DNA of 64,000 bases, from the NCBI RefSeq assembly GCF_001010945.1, contig NZ_LBHB01000002.1:186001-250000 (forward strand), read 5' to 3'. The notes beneath the pieces are model-generated. The model was not told the DNA's origin and searched no databases. It saw only the letters and a program-made list of their open reading frames with translations. Shown here in pieces: positions 7,852 through 17,280 of this stretch; within the stretch, counting starts at the first letter, position 1, and each line of letters starts with the position of its first letter. Origin of the DNA: Aurantiacibacter luteus. GTDB lineage: Bacteria > Pseudomonadota > Alphaproteobacteria > Sphingomonadales > Sphingomonadaceae. The translations under genes and the position numbers were made by a program.

Positions 7852-8796
7852 ATGACCAAGCCCTCTCCGCTCGCCGACAAGCTCGTCGTCCTCGTCGGGG
7901 GCAGCGGGTTCATCGGCTCGCACTTGGCGCAGGAATTGCTGGCGCGCGGGGCGCGGGTGCGAATTGCCGCGCGCGAGCCGGAAAAGGCCTTTCGCCTGAA
8001 GCCGCTCGCCAACCTCGGCCAGTTGCAGTTCGCCCGCTGCAACGCGAAGGACGCGCGCAGCATCGCGGCCTGCGTCGCCGGGGCGGACGCGGTGGTCTGG
8101 CTAGTCGGCACCTTCGGCGCGGACCAAAAGGCGCTGCAGGCGATCGGCCCCGGCATCGCGGCAGAGGCAGCGCGCGAGACCGGCGCGCGGGGCTTTGTCT
8201 ACCTCTCGGCCATCGGCGCCGATGCGAGCAAGGAGACGGGCTACTATCGCACCAAGGGCGAAGGCGAGGCGCTGGTGCGCGAGGCCTTTCCGCAGGCCAC
8301 GATCGTCCGGCCCTCGGCGGTGTTCGGCGAGGAAGACGGCTTCGTGCCGATGTTCGCCGACCTCGTCGCCAAGCTGCCCGTGCTGCCGGTATTCGGCGCG
8401 CAGTCGAAGTTGCAGCCGGTGTGGGTGGACGACCTTGCCGAGGCCGTCGCCAACGCCTTGGAGAACCCCGGCGCGCATGGCGGCAAGACCTACGAGGCCG
8501 CGGGGCCCGAGGCGCTGACGATGATCGAGATCAACGAGATGATCGGCGCGGCACAGGGGCGCGAGCGCAGCTTCTTCGCGATGCCCGATCCGCTCGCCAA
8601 GCTGGTCGCCGCAATGCCGCTGACACCCATCAATTCCGACCAGTACGCCATGCTGGAACAGGGCAGCACGGCCACGCCCGGCATGCCGCAGATCGACGAG
8701 CTCGGCGTCACCCCTCGCCCGCTTTCGCTGTTCATCGACAAGTGGATGGTGCGCTACCGCAAGCACGGCCGGTTCAGCGAGAAGCGGGCGGTCTAG
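7852..8796 (+). CDS. NAD(P)-binding protein of the complex I NDUFA9 / atypical SDR family
   Basis: 314 residues with the Rossmann motif GGSGFIGSHLAQEL near residue 17 and an N-terminal strand LVVLVGG. YLSAIGADASKETGYYRTKG places Y-x-x-x-K in the atypical SDR position, and RPSAVFGEEDGFV is typical of NDUFA9-like proteins. In alphaproteobacteria this protein is usually annotated as a complex I NDUFA9 homologue with an uncertain role in quinone or respiratory complex stability. The ATG at 7852 is chosen because it gives the usual N-terminus; the open frame extends further up into the tRNA region without need. Confidence 0.85.
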   Translation: MTKPSPLADKLVVLVGGSGFIGSHLAQELLARGARVRIAAREPEKAFRLKPLANLGQLQFARCNAKDARSIAACVAGADAVVWLVGTFGADQKALQAIGPGIAAEAARETGARGFVYLSAIGADASKETGYYRTKGEGEALVREAFPQATIVRPSAVFGEEDGFVPMFADLVAKLPVLPVFGAQSKLQPVWVDDLAEAVANALENPGAHGGKTYEAAGPEALTMIEINEMIGAAQGRERSFFAMPDPLAKLVAAMPLTPINSDQYAMLEQGSTATPGMPQIDELGVTPRPLSLFIDKWMVRYRKHGRFSEKRAV

Positions 8797-8862
8797 ATTT
8801 TTTCGGAGCCCGCCCTCGCGGGCTCATCTCGCTAGACGCACCCCGCTGCGGGCGGACGGTTG
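8797..8862. repeat. intergenic palindromic repeat, copy 1 (second copy at 48403)
   Basis: After the stop there is a T run, then a perfect 8-bp hairpin GAGCCCGC-CCTC-GCGGGCTC (8806-8825), then CTCGCTAGACGCAC (8828-8841) and CCGCTGCGGGCGG. The same order (T run, hairpin with different stem bases, identical CTCGCTAGACGCAC, CGCTGCGGGCGG) occurs at 48403-48480. The stem sequences differ but keep pairing, so it is a conserved structure rather than a chance match. It also sits where a terminator for the preceding gene is expected. Confidence 0.7.
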
Positions 8863-8932
8863 CCTTTGCGAACCCGCGTTTCGGATGCGCGGCCACGACG
8901 AATGGCTCATCATCAATCGGCACGCCGTTTGA

Positions 8933-9385
8933 TTAGGGTGATGACATCCGCTCCACCAGCAGGATCGCGCCATCGCTGCCGGTCACGCGCACGCGATCGC
9001 CCGGCGCGCAGTCGGGGCCGCGGGCCAGCCATTCGCTGTCGCCCAGCCTGATGCGGCCCTCTCCGCCGGAAAAGGCGACGACGGCGGTGCCGACCTCGCC
9101 CACCAACCGCGCGCCACGGCGGTTGAGCATGGGGTCGGGCTCGGCGATGGGGTTGGCGCGCACGTAATTGCGCCCGATGTAGACCGCCACCACCGACAGC
9201 ACGGCAAAGGCCAGCACCTGCATCGGCACGCCGATGGGCAGCACCCAAGCAACCACGCCGGTGACGAGCGCAGCCACGCCGAGCCAGATGAGGAAGACGC
9301 CGGGCGCGACGATCTCCGCCGCAGCGAGAAGCAGCCCGAGCGCCAGCCACAACCAGTGCGGGGCGATGCCGGAAAGCCAGTCCAC
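8933..9385 (-). CDS. NfeD-family membrane protein
   Basis: 150 residues from a GTG start at 9385, five bases after the stomatin stop. Residues ~10-75 are hydrophobic and form two to three transmembrane helices; residues ~90-150 form the NfeD OB-fold (GRIRLGDSEWLARGPDCAPG, then GDRVRV and ILLVE). This is the short NfeD form that partners a stomatin/prohibitin-like protein at the membrane. A longer upstream reading of the frame overlaps the stomatin gene and is rejected. Confidence 0.88.
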   Translation of the reverse strand: MDWLSGIAPHWLWLALGLLLAAAEIVAPGVFLIWLGVAALVTGVVAWVLPIGVPMQVLAFAVLSVVAVYIGRNYVRANPIAEPDPMLNRRGARLVGEVGTAVVAFSGGEGRIRLGDSEWLARGPDCAPGDRVRVTGSDGAILLVERMSSP

Positions 9386-9389
9386 CAGC

Positions 9390-10331
9390 CTAGCCCTGCC
9401 GCTCGCCGCGCGCGGCCGCTTCGCCGGCGGGGCCGATGGCCTCGCGCACCAGTTCGCCCACGCCGCCCAGCGAGCCGATGAGCTGCGTCGCCTCGACCGG
9501 GAACAGGATGGTCTTGGCGTTGGGGCTGGTGGCGAACTTGCCCACGGCCTCGGTGTATTTCTGCGCCACGAAGTAGTTGAGCGCCTGCGTGCCCGAGGCT
9601 GCGATGGCATCGGAGACGACGCGCGTTGCCTCGGCCTCGGCCTGGGCCTCGCGCTCGCGCGCCTCGGCATCGCGGAAGGCGGCCTCGCGCCGGCCCTCGG
9701 CCTCGAGGATGGCACTCTGCTTTTCGCCCTCGGCGCGCAGGATGGCGCTGGCGCGCGCACCCTCGGCATCGAGGATCTCGGCGCGCTTCAATCGTTCGGC
9801 CTTCATCTGCCGCGCCATGGCCTCGGAAATGTCGAGCGGCGGGCGGATGTCCTTGATCTCGACACGGGTGATCTTCACCCCCCACGGGCTGGTGGCGTGG
9901 TCGACCACGCTGAGCAGCCGCGCATTGATCTCGTCGCGCTTGGACAGAGTCTCGTCGAGGTCCATGCTGCCCATCACCGTCCTCAGGTTGGTCGTCGTCA
10001 GCGCCATGATCGCGGCATAAAGGTTGGAGACCTCGTAGGCCGCCTTGCCCGCGTCCAGCACCTGGAAGAACACAACCGCATCCACGCCAACCATGGCGTT
10101 GTCCTTGGTGATGATTTCCTGCCCGGGGATGTCGAGCACCTGCTCCATCATGTTCACCTTCTGCCCGATGCGGTCGAAAAAGGGCATGATGACGAGGAGG
10201 CCCGGATCGGCGGCCTTGGTGTATTTGCCGAAGCGTTCGACGGTATAGACATAGCCTTGGCGCACGGTCTTCACCGCCATCACCACGAACACCACTACCA
10301 GCACCACTATCGCCAGCAGGACAGGACCCAT
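9390..10331 (-). CDS. stomatin/prohibitin-family (SPFH) membrane protein
   Basis: 313 residues. A single N-terminal transmembrane helix (LLAIVVLVVVFVVMAVK) is followed by an SPFH domain (VERFGKYTKAADPGLLVIMP; DIPGQEIITKDNAMVGVDAV) and an Ala/Glu-rich coiled coil (~residues 185-265). It is equivalent to E. coli QmcA/YbbK, which works with an NfeD partner at membrane microdomains. The ATG at 10331 has a strong GGGGGAG ribosome site. The NfeD gene follows directly. Confidence 0.92.
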   Translation of the reverse strand: MGPVLLAIVVLVVVFVVMAVKTVRQGYVYTVERFGKYTKAADPGLLVIMPFFDRIGQKVNMMEQVLDIPGQEIITKDNAMVGVDAVVFFQVLDAGKAAYEVSNLYAAIMALTTTNLRTVMGSMDLDETLSKRDEINARLLSVVDHATSPWGVKITRVEIKDIRPPLDISEAMARQMKAERLKRAEILDAEGARASAILRAEGEKQSAILEAEGRREAAFRDAEAREREAQAEAEATRVVSDAIAASGTQALNYFVAQKYTEAVGKFATSPNAKTILFPVEATQLIGSLGGVGELVREAIGPAGEAAARGERQG

Positions 10332-10554
10332 CGCGAAACTCCCCCTTGTTGCTTCACTGGCCAGCCTAGCGCGCAGGGCTGGCGGGGCAAGGCGAAAGGG
10401 GTCACGGAGCGGCGTCCTCACCCCCATCGGTGCGCGAACAATGCTGCAAGCCCGCGCCTTCTCCACCGCTGGCGGCCCCGACGTGCGCAACATTTGACTC
10501 GGGCCGCTGCTCCCTGCGAAGGCATCGGGACACCCGAATCCAGCAGGAAGACCC

Positions 10555-11745
10555 ATGACCAAGAACGTGCTCGAGAAGCTCCAAGACACCAATCCCGATT
10601 GCGAGATCTGGTGGGACAGCTCGCCGCTGGTCTATCCCAGCTGGAAGGACGAGACGCTGGCCGCCGCGCCGGAGGGCGAGCGCGCCGAGTGGAAAGCGCA
10701 GTTCATCCGGCTGTACGATCCGGCCGACCCCGCCAATATGGGCTTTCGCGGGGTGACCACCAATCCGCCGCTGTCCTTGCAGGCGGTGCAGCTCGATCCG
10801 CAGGGCTGGACGCAGCTCGTCAGGGACGTGGCCGCGCGCGACCGGCATCTCGATGTCGAGGGCGTCTACTGGCAGATGTATCTCGAGCTGGTGAGGCGCG
10901 GAGCCGATGCCATCCGCCCGCTGTGGCAAGCCTCGGGCCACCGCTACGGCCTGCTCTCGGGCCAGGTCGATCCGCGCTTCGTGACCGACGGCGAGGCCAT
11001 GCTGGAACAGGGCCTGTCGATCGCCGCCATGGGCGAGAATGTCATGGTCAAGCTGCCGGGCTCCAAGGAAGGCTACGAGGTGCTGGAGGAGCTGACCGCG
11101 CGCGGCATCGCCACCAACAACACCAGCAGTTTCACCGTGGCCCAGTACCAGCGTTGCCGCGCCGCGGTGAGCGCGGGCCTCCTGCGCGCCGAGGCGGCGG
11201 GCGTGGACCTGTCGAGATGGCGCAGCGTCATCACCCACATGGCGAGCCGGCTGGGCGAGAAGAGCGATTGGAAAGCCGAAGCCAAGCTGCGCGGCATCGA
11301 GCTGTCGCTGGGCGAGATCCGCGACGGCGAGGAAGCCGTTCTGAAGCGCGCCTACTGGCAGGGAAAGAACACCGGCCATCCGTCCAAGATGCTGCAATGC
11401 TCGCTGCGCATCGAACAGAACGCGGCCGGCAATACCGTCACGCGCCAGCTGCAGGATTTTGCCGGCAGCGACATGGTCTACACCCTGCCGCCGGCTTATA
11501 TCCGCCAGCTGATGGAGAAGGAGCACGAGCTCGCCCCCTTCGACCCGCACGCCATCGAGCGCGAGCCGAACCCTGCCAGCGTGGAAAAGCTGTTGAAGCT
11601 GCCGAGCTTCCGCCAGGCCTACGAGTTCGAGGGGATGAAGCCGCACGAGTTCGTGCAGTTCGGCAGTTTCCAGGCGACGTCGTTCGAATTCGCCACCGCC
11701 ACCCGCGCGACGGTGGATTTCGTGCGGAGCGTGATGGAGGGCTAG
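10555..11745 (+). CDS. transaldolase-family protein
   Basis: 396 residues. FRGVTTNPPLSLQAV matches the transaldolase signature near the N-terminus, and MVKLPGSKEGYEVLEELTAR carries the Schiff-base Lys in the V-K-L-P context, followed by GIATNNTSSFTVAQY. The length exceeds that of classical TalB (~317). Two insertions of W/R-rich sequence (WWDSSPLVYPSWK near the start and a 245-300 segment) make it a divergent subgroup. Transaldolases transfer dihydroxyacetone units between sugar phosphates; the substrate of this subgroup is not evident. The 3' end overlaps a convergent PfkB kinase by four bases. Confidence 0.75.
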   Translation: MTKNVLEKLQDTNPDCEIWWDSSPLVYPSWKDETLAAAPEGERAEWKAQFIRLYDPADPANMGFRGVTTNPPLSLQAVQLDPQGWTQLVRDVAARDRHLDVEGVYWQMYLELVRRGADAIRPLWQASGHRYGLLSGQVDPRFVTDGEAMLEQGLSIAAMGENVMVKLPGSKEGYEVLEELTARGIATNNTSSFTVAQYQRCRAAVSAGLLRAEAAGVDLSRWRSVITHMASRLGEKSDWKAEAKLRGIELSLGEIRDGEEAVLKRAYWQGKNTGHPSKMLQCSLRIEQNAAGNTVTRQLQDFAGSDMVYTLPPAYIRQLMEKEHELAPFDPHAIEREPNPASVEKLLKLPSFRQAYEFEGMKPHEFVQFGSFQATSFEFATATRATVDFVRSVMEG

Positions 11746-12590
11746 GTCTGGATCCAGCCGCGCGTGCCGAGATAGCGGCAACTTTCGGCTGCCACGATCG
11801 CGGCGCCCTGCAGGGCATCTTCGGGTGCGCGGCCGCGCTCGAGGAAATGGCAGTAGGCGCCGTGGAACACGTCGCCCGCGCCCAGCGTGTCGATGGCTTC
11901 GATGCGCGGCGGTTCGATCTGGCCGCCCGCGCCATCCCCCTGCCAGGCAATCGGGCCCGGCCCGCGCGTGATGGCCGCCACCGACGGGCCGAGCGCGCGG
12001 ACCGCCTCGAGAATGTCCGGGCCTTTCGCACCCGGCACGGCAAACCGCTCCGACACGATGGCGTGATCGACATGGGCGATCAGCTCGGCGGTCCACGGCT
12101 TCCACGATCCGCCGTCGAGCACCACCGGTATGCCCCGAGCCCGCGCCGACCTCGCCAGAGGCACCGCGAGTTCGGGCAGGAAACCATCGCAGTAGAGCAC
12201 GCTCACGCCGTCCAGCGCCTCATCGCCGGGTAGGTTGCTGGCGACCGACTGCGCGGGCTGCTGGTCGACGATCGTGCGCGTACCTTGGCCCGGCACGACG
12301 ACGATGCTGGAGACCGGCAGCAGGTCATGCTCCGGATCGGCGAAGTCCTCGAAGGGCACGTCGAAGCGGGCCAGTTCGCCCCGCACCGCCTGTGCGAAAT
12401 GGCCTGCGCCCAGCAGCGTGAAGAGCCGCACCTCGCTCCCCAGCGCGCGGGCCGTCACCGCGCCGTTCAGCGCCGATCCGCCCGCGCCCGACCAGAAATG
12501 CCGGGCCGTAGTCTTGCCGTCCTCCGCGGGAAACGCGTCGCAGGCGTAGCCGAGGTCGAATGTCGCGCGGCCGACGCAGAGGATTGTCAT
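11742..12590 (-). CDS. PfkB-family sugar kinase
   Basis: 282 residues. The ribokinase fold is shown by GAGGSALNGAVTARALG near residue 35 and the C-terminal signature IDTLGAGDVFHGAYCHFLE, where the Asp of GAGD is the catalytic base. It phosphorylates a sugar or nucleoside using ATP; the substrate cannot be assigned. It converges on the transaldolase-family gene, an arrangement that may mean shared sugar-phosphate metabolism, although the two are not co-transcribed. Confidence 0.85.
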   Translation of the reverse strand: MTILCVGRATFDLGYACDAFPAEDGKTTARHFWSGAGGSALNGAVTARALGSEVRLFTLLGAGHFAQAVRGELARFDVPFEDFADPEHDLLPVSSIVVVPGQGTRTIVDQQPAQSVASNLPGDEALDGVSVLYCDGFLPELAVPLARSARARGIPVVLDGGSWKPWTAELIAHVDHAIVSERFAVPGAKGPDILEAVRALGPSVAAITRGPGPIAWQGDGAGGQIEPPRIEAIDTLGAGDVFHGAYCHFLERGRAPEDALQGAAIVAAESCRYLGTRGWIQT

Positions 12591-12620
12591 CGCGGCCCTT
12601 CCCGCCCACACTGCGCACCC

Positions 12621-12791
12621 ATGCAGACCGTCATCGAGTTCCTCGTCAGCTTCATGATCGCGCTCACCGGCGCGCTCGGGGTGGCGACGGTGTGGGTGGG
12701 CGGTATGGTCTTCCTCGGCGGCTGCGGCGTGCTGGGCAGCCATTGGTGCTGGCGGGCCTGGCGACGGAGCATCCGCGACAGGCTGCGCTAG
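12621..12791 (+). CDS. small membrane protein, 56 residues
   Basis: Starts MQTVIEFLVSFMIALTGALG and continues through a second hydrophobic part (VATVWVGGMVFLGGCGVLG) before a basic end (WRAWRRSIRDRLR). This gives one or two transmembrane helices with a cytoplasmic basic tail. The ribosome site is weak. The 3' end overlaps the convergent acyl-CoA synthetase gene by four bases. No family recognised. Confidence 0.4.
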   Translation: MQTVIEFLVSFMIALTGALGVATVWVGGMVFLGGCGVLGSHWCWRAWRRSIRDRLR

Positions 12792-14383
12792 TTGGCGGGG
12801 CTCCAGCCTTCTACCAGCTTGAATTTCTGGATCTTGCCCGATCCGGTCAGCGGCCATTCGGTAACCTGCTGCCAGTGTGCCGGGCATTTCTGCGGCGCAA
12901 TTTCGCTGCGGACGTGCGCGCGCAGGGCATCGGGGTCGAAGCTCTCGCCCTCGGCCACGCGGACCCATGCCGCCACCGCCTCGCCCAGCACCGGATCGGG
13001 CACGCCCGCCACTGCGCACTCGGCGACGCTCGGATGCTCGAGCAGCACGTTCTCGATCTCGGCGGGAAACAGGTTCTCGCCGCCGCGGATGATCATGTCG
13101 CGCACGCGGCCGGTGATGCGGACGTAGCCCTCGGCGTCCATCGTGCCGAGGTCGCCGGTGCACAGCCAGCCGTCGGAGGTAACGGCCTCCGCCGTCGCCT
13201 CGGGGTTCTCATGATAACCGAGCATGGTCGAAGCCGAGCGCGAGCGAATTTCGCCTACGGTACCCACGGGCACGACCTCGCCGCTCGCCGGGTCGACGAT
13301 CGCCACCTCGCAGCCCGCCGCGGGCTGGCCGATGGTGGTGGTGATGCGCTCCACGCTGTCGCCGGGGCGGCCGGTGGTGATAAGCGGCGAGCTCTCGGTC
13401 TGACCGTAGGCGACGAGTGCCTGCGCGCCCAGCACCGCCTCCACGTTGCGCGCCAGTTCGGGCGCGACCATTGCCCCGCCCATGCCGATGCGCTTCAGGG
13501 ACGAGAGATCACGCGGCTTCGCCTTCTGCGCCGCCACCATGGCGACCGCCATTGTCGGCACGCAGATGGTCCAGGTCACCTTCTCGCGCTCGATCAGGTC
13601 GAGCGCGGCATTGGGATCGAAGGCCACGAGCGGGCAGTAGGCCGTCGCGCTCTGCAAGGCGCCCAGCACGCCCATCGAGCAGCCCATGGTGTGGAACAGC
13701 GGGGTGAGGCCCAGCGTCACTTGCTTGTCGCCCATCTCGCCCACCTGGATAAACAGGCGCGCGTTGTTGGTGAGGTTGCGGTGCGAGAGGACCACGCCCT
13801 TGGGAAAGCCGGTGGTGCCGCTGGTGTACTGAATCTGCGCCGCATCGTTGGTGCCGACATCGGGCAAGGTGCCGGTGGGATCGGTGAACAGCGCGGCCTC
13901 GTCCTGCAGGTCGACCACTTCGCGTAAAGTATCGATGCCCTCCGCCACGCCGGCGGCAATCTCGGCCATCGGGTTGCCGCGGAACTCCTTGACGATAAAC
14001 AGCCCGGCGCTGCCGGACTGGCGCAGCACGTAGTCCAGCTCGCGCTTCTGGTAGGCGGGGTTAACCGTCACCAGCACCAGGCCCGCCAGCGCGGCGGCGT
14101 GTTCGAGCAGTACCCATTCGGGAATGTTCGGCCCCCAGGCGGCAATCCGCTCGCCCGGCTGGAAGCGCGTGGCAAGCCCCTTGGCCAGCCGCTCGGCATC
14201 GGCGAGCAGCTCGCCATAGGTCCAGCGGCGGCCGCTGGTACCGTCGGCCAGCCCCTCGATCAGGGCTTCCGCATCGCCGTTGTCGCGCGCCTGTGCGCGC
14301 AGCAGCCCGCCGATCGTGGTATCGAGCACCTCAACGTCCGCAAACCAGTCGCAATAGGACTTTTCGAGCCGTCGCTCGGTCAT
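12788..14383 (-). CDS. AMP-forming acyl-CoA synthetase linked to the lig operon
   Basis: 531 residues from the second ATG (14383), chosen because GGGAG lies six bases before it; an ATG six bases further up is the alternative. ANL-superfamily motifs are all present: YTSGTTGFPKGVVLSHRN (P-loop-like), TMLGYHENPEATAEA, CTGDLGTMDAEGYVRITGR, DMIIRGGENLFPAEIEN and the catalytic Lys of TGSGKIQKFK. It activates a carboxylic acid to an acyl-CoA using ATP, most like medium/long-chain fatty-acyl-CoA ligases. It starts 43 bases after the ligI stop on the same strand, so it is probably the fourth gene of the ligK-ligU-ligI transcript, and its substrate could be an aromatic or side-chain acid. Confidence 0.88.
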   Translation of the reverse strand: MTERRLEKSYCDWFADVEVLDTTIGGLLRAQARDNGDAEALIEGLADGTSGRRWTYGELLADAERLAKGLATRFQPGERIAAWGPNIPEWVLLEHAAALAGLVLVTVNPAYQKRELDYVLRQSGSAGLFIVKEFRGNPMAEIAAGVAEGIDTLREVVDLQDEAALFTDPTGTLPDVGTNDAAQIQYTSGTTGFPKGVVLSHRNLTNNARLFIQVGEMGDKQVTLGLTPLFHTMGCSMGVLGALQSATAYCPLVAFDPNAALDLIEREKVTWTICVPTMAVAMVAAQKAKPRDLSSLKRIGMGGAMVAPELARNVEAVLGAQALVAYGQTESSPLITTGRPGDSVERITTTIGQPAAGCEVAIVDPASGEVVPVGTVGEIRSRSASTMLGYHENPEATAEAVTSDGWLCTGDLGTMDAEGYVRITGRVRDMIIRGGENLFPAEIENVLLEHPSVAECAVAGVPDPVLGEAVAAWVRVAEGESFDPDALRAHVRSEIAPQKCPAHWQQVTEWPLTGSGKIQKFKLVEGWSPAN

Positions 14384-14426
14384 CTCCATCTCCCACCGCG
14401 GCGCTCCTCCGTGGCGGGAGCGCCTG

Positions 14427-15317
<891 letters not shown>

Positions 15318-15330
15318 TCACGTCCCCCAC

Positions 15331-15421
15331 CCGCTCACCCTGAGCTTGTCGAAGGGTCGTCCTTTCTTTTGCTGGCAGCGACGAGGCGAAAGCGATCCTT
15401 CGACAGGCTCAGGATGAGCGG
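15331..15421. repeat. long inverted repeat between ligU and ligI
   Basis: Left arm CCGCTCACCCTGAGCTTGTC (continuing GAAGG, 15331-15355) pairs with the right arm around 15396-15420 (CCTTCGACAGGCTCAGG then ATGAGCG). The stem is about 22 bp with few mismatches and a ~40-base loop. This CTGAGCTTGTCGAAGG / CCTTCGACAGGCTCAG type is, from memory, a widespread intergenic element in sphingomonads. It lies inside the ligK-ligU-ligI transcript and could stabilise or partly terminate it. Confidence 0.75.
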
Positions 15422-15439
15422 TGGAGGGGGTGGCGGGTG

Positions 15440-16498
15440 CTACGCAAAGACGATACCATCCATCAACTTGCGCGCGGTCCTCAACAGGGCCGCGCTGACG
15501 ACCTCTCCCGCTGCGTCCACCTTGAGCACGCAGGTCGTCTCGCCGCTCGGATGTTCGATGCTCAGCGTCTTTTCCGCGCCTTCGGGCACATGGGCCACCG
15601 CGGCGGCGGTAGAGCCTTCGACCAGCGCCGCGGTCGCCGCGGTCACCGCGCCGAGCACGCCGATGGAGGCATGGGCGCGGTGGGGAATGAACACGCGCGT
15701 GGTCAGCGCGCCGCCATTCTTCGGCGGGGCGACGAGCGTCATCTTCGGCACCGACTTTTCCCCCACGTCGCCAAGGTTCATCAGCGGCCCGGCCTTCAGG
15801 CGGATGGCTTCGATCTTCGCGCGGATGGGGGCATAGGCCTCGCTCTCCAGCTCCTCGCGGCTCTCGTACCCGGTCGCGCCCACGGCATCGGCGGCAAAGA
15901 CCACGCAGGGCATGCCGTTGTCGATCAGCGTGCAGGGGATACCCTCGATCTCGTCGGAGGCATTGCCCGTCGGCAGCAGCGCGCCGCAGCTGGAGCCGGC
16001 GGTGTCGCGGAATTCAAGCGGCACGGGCGCGTGGCTGCCGGGCACGCCGTCGATCCTTGCATCACCCGCGTAGTTTACCACTCTGCCGGGCGTCTCCACC
16101 GTGGCGACGGCGATCTGGCCGGTGTTCTCCATGAAGATGGTTACATCGGTGCGCTCGCCCGAAGTCGTGACAAGCCCGCGCTCGATGGCGAAGGGGCCCA
16201 CGCCTGCAAGGATGTTGCCGCAGTTCTGCGCGTCGGAAACCAGCGCCTGGTCGACGAAGACCTGCAGGAAAAGGTAGTCGACATCGACCCCCTCGCGCGC
16301 CGACTTGCGCACCACCGCGACCTTGCTGGTCAGCGGATCGGCACCGCCCATGCCGTCGATCTGGCGCGGGTCGGGGCTGCCCATCGCGGCGAGCAGGAAT
16401 GCGTCACGCTCCTCCAAGCTGTCCGGCAGGTCGTCGGCGAGAAAGTAGCCGCCCTTCGACGTGCCGCCGCGCATCCACATGACAGGAGCGCTCTTCAA
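15440..16498 (-). CDS. ligU: 4-oxalomesaconate tautomerase (PrpF family)
   Basis: 352 residues from a TTG start that overlaps the ligK stop. The signature [19 protein letters not shown] opens the protein; [38 protein letters not shown] and [16 protein letters not shown] are PrpF-family blocks. LigU shifts the double bond of (4E)-oxalomesaconate by a 1,3-allylic isomerisation to give the LigJ substrate. An ATG at 16480 would start directly at MWMRGG, but PrpF proteins usually have several residues forming a strand before this motif (here SAPV), so the TTG is preferred. Placed between ligK and ligI, as in SYK-6. Confidence 0.88.
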   Translation of the reverse strand: MKSAPVMWMRGGTSKGGYFLADDLPDSLEERDAFLLAAMGSPDPRQIDGMGGADPLTSKVAVVRKSAREGVDVDYLFLQVFVDQALVSDAQNCGNILAGVGPFAIERGLVTTSGERTDVTIFMENTGQIAVATVETPGRVVNYAGDARIDGVPGSHAPVPLEFRDTAGSSCGALLPTGNASDEIEGIPCTLIDNGMPCVVFAADAVGATGYESREELESEAYAPIRAKIEAIRLKAGPLMNLGDVGEKSVPKMTLVAPPKNGGALTTRVFIPHRAHASIGVLGAVTAATAALVEGSTAAAVAHVPEGAEKTLSIEHPSGETTCVLKVDAAGEVVSAALLRTARKLMDGIVFA

Positions 16499-17166
16499 AC
16501 CCACTTCAGCCCCATGTCGGTCAGCTTCTGGCGGAAGCCGTACATGTCTAGGCCCAGCTCGCCACTCGCCAGCCGCTTGCGCTTGTCCTCCTCGTTCGCC
16601 TCGCGCGCCTGCGCCTTTTCGAGCACGCTCGCCGCGTCCTCGCGCCGGACCACGCAGACCCCGTCGTCGTCCGCCACGATCACGTCGCCCGCGCGAATGA
16701 AGGCGCCCGCGCACACCACATCGACGTTCACGCTGCCGAGGCTCGCCTTGATCGTCCCTTGCGCGAAGACGCGCTTCGCCCAGACGGGGAAGTCCATCTC
16801 GGTCAGGTCGCGCACGTCGCGGATGCCCGCATCGATTATCAGCCCGCGCACCCCGCGTGCCTGCGCGCTGGTGGCGAGGAGGTCGCCGAAGTAGCCGTCC
16901 TCGCACGGGCTCGTCGGCGCGATCACCAGCACGTCGCCTTCTTGGCACTGCTCGATCGCGGCGTGGACCATGTAGTTGTCGCCCGGCGGCACGCTGATCG
17001 TGATCGCAGAGGCACCGATGCGCGCGCCGGGATAGATCGGGCGCATGTAGCTGGCGAGCAGGCCCGTGCGCCCCTGCGCCTCGTGCACGGTGGCGACCCC
17101 GCACTTGCCGAGCGTCTCGACCACCTGCGGGTCGGCCCGTTCGATGTTCTGGACGACGACGCCCAT
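16495..17166 (-). CDS. ligK: 4-carboxy-4-hydroxy-2-oxoadipate aldolase / oxaloacetate decarboxylase
   Basis: 223 residues, RraA/HMG-aldolase fold. It cleaves CHA to pyruvate and oxaloacetate, the last step of the pathway, and also decarboxylates oxaloacetate. [20 protein letters not shown] and [14 protein letters not shown] hold the conserved Arg and Asp that bind pyruvate and the divalent metal. The start has a GAGGAGA ribosome site eight bases upstream. It is the first gene of the minus-strand lig operon and diverges from the ligJABC-side operon across a 114-base promoter region. Confidence 0.93.
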   Translation of the reverse strand: MGVVVQNIERADPQVVETLGKCGVATVHEAQGRTGLLASYMRPIYPGARIGASAITISVPPGDNYMVHAAIEQCQEGDVLVIAPTSPCEDGYFGDLLATSAQARGVRGLIIDAGIRDVRDLTEMDFPVWAKRVFAQGTIKASLGSVNVDVVCAGAFIRAGDVIVADDDGVCVVRREDAASVLEKAQAREANEEDKRKRLASGELGLDMYGFRQKLTDMGLKWV

Positions 17167-17236
17167 CGGCTGTTCTCCTCTCTTGCGTCACCCGCGTGAC
17201 TCGCCGCGCGGACGCGGTCAAGCGACTGCGGCAAAC

Positions 17237-17255
17237 TTGTAAGCACTACTTACAA
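17237..17255. promoter_or_regulatory. palindromic operator in the divergent lig promoter
   Basis: TTGTAAG-CACTA-CTTACAA is a perfect 7-bp inverted repeat with a 5-bp spacer, 25 bases before the plus-strand start at 17281 and 70 bases before the ligK start. A near-identical palindrome lies before ligM (31340-31358), and the flanks match too (AAC on the left, TT on the right). The size and symmetry fit a dimeric MarR-, GntR- or LysR-type regulator. Sharing by both lig promoters is the main evidence that it is functional. Confidence 0.75.
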
Positions 17256-17280
17256 TTGGTAGAAGCCTTCGTCGAGAGCG

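Noticed and set aside
9234-12233. A 999-codon plus-strand open frame across stomatin, transaldolase and kinase genes
   Set aside because: It runs antisense or out of frame to four clear genes and its translation is low-complexity Arg/Gly/His sequence typical of GC-rich shadow frames.
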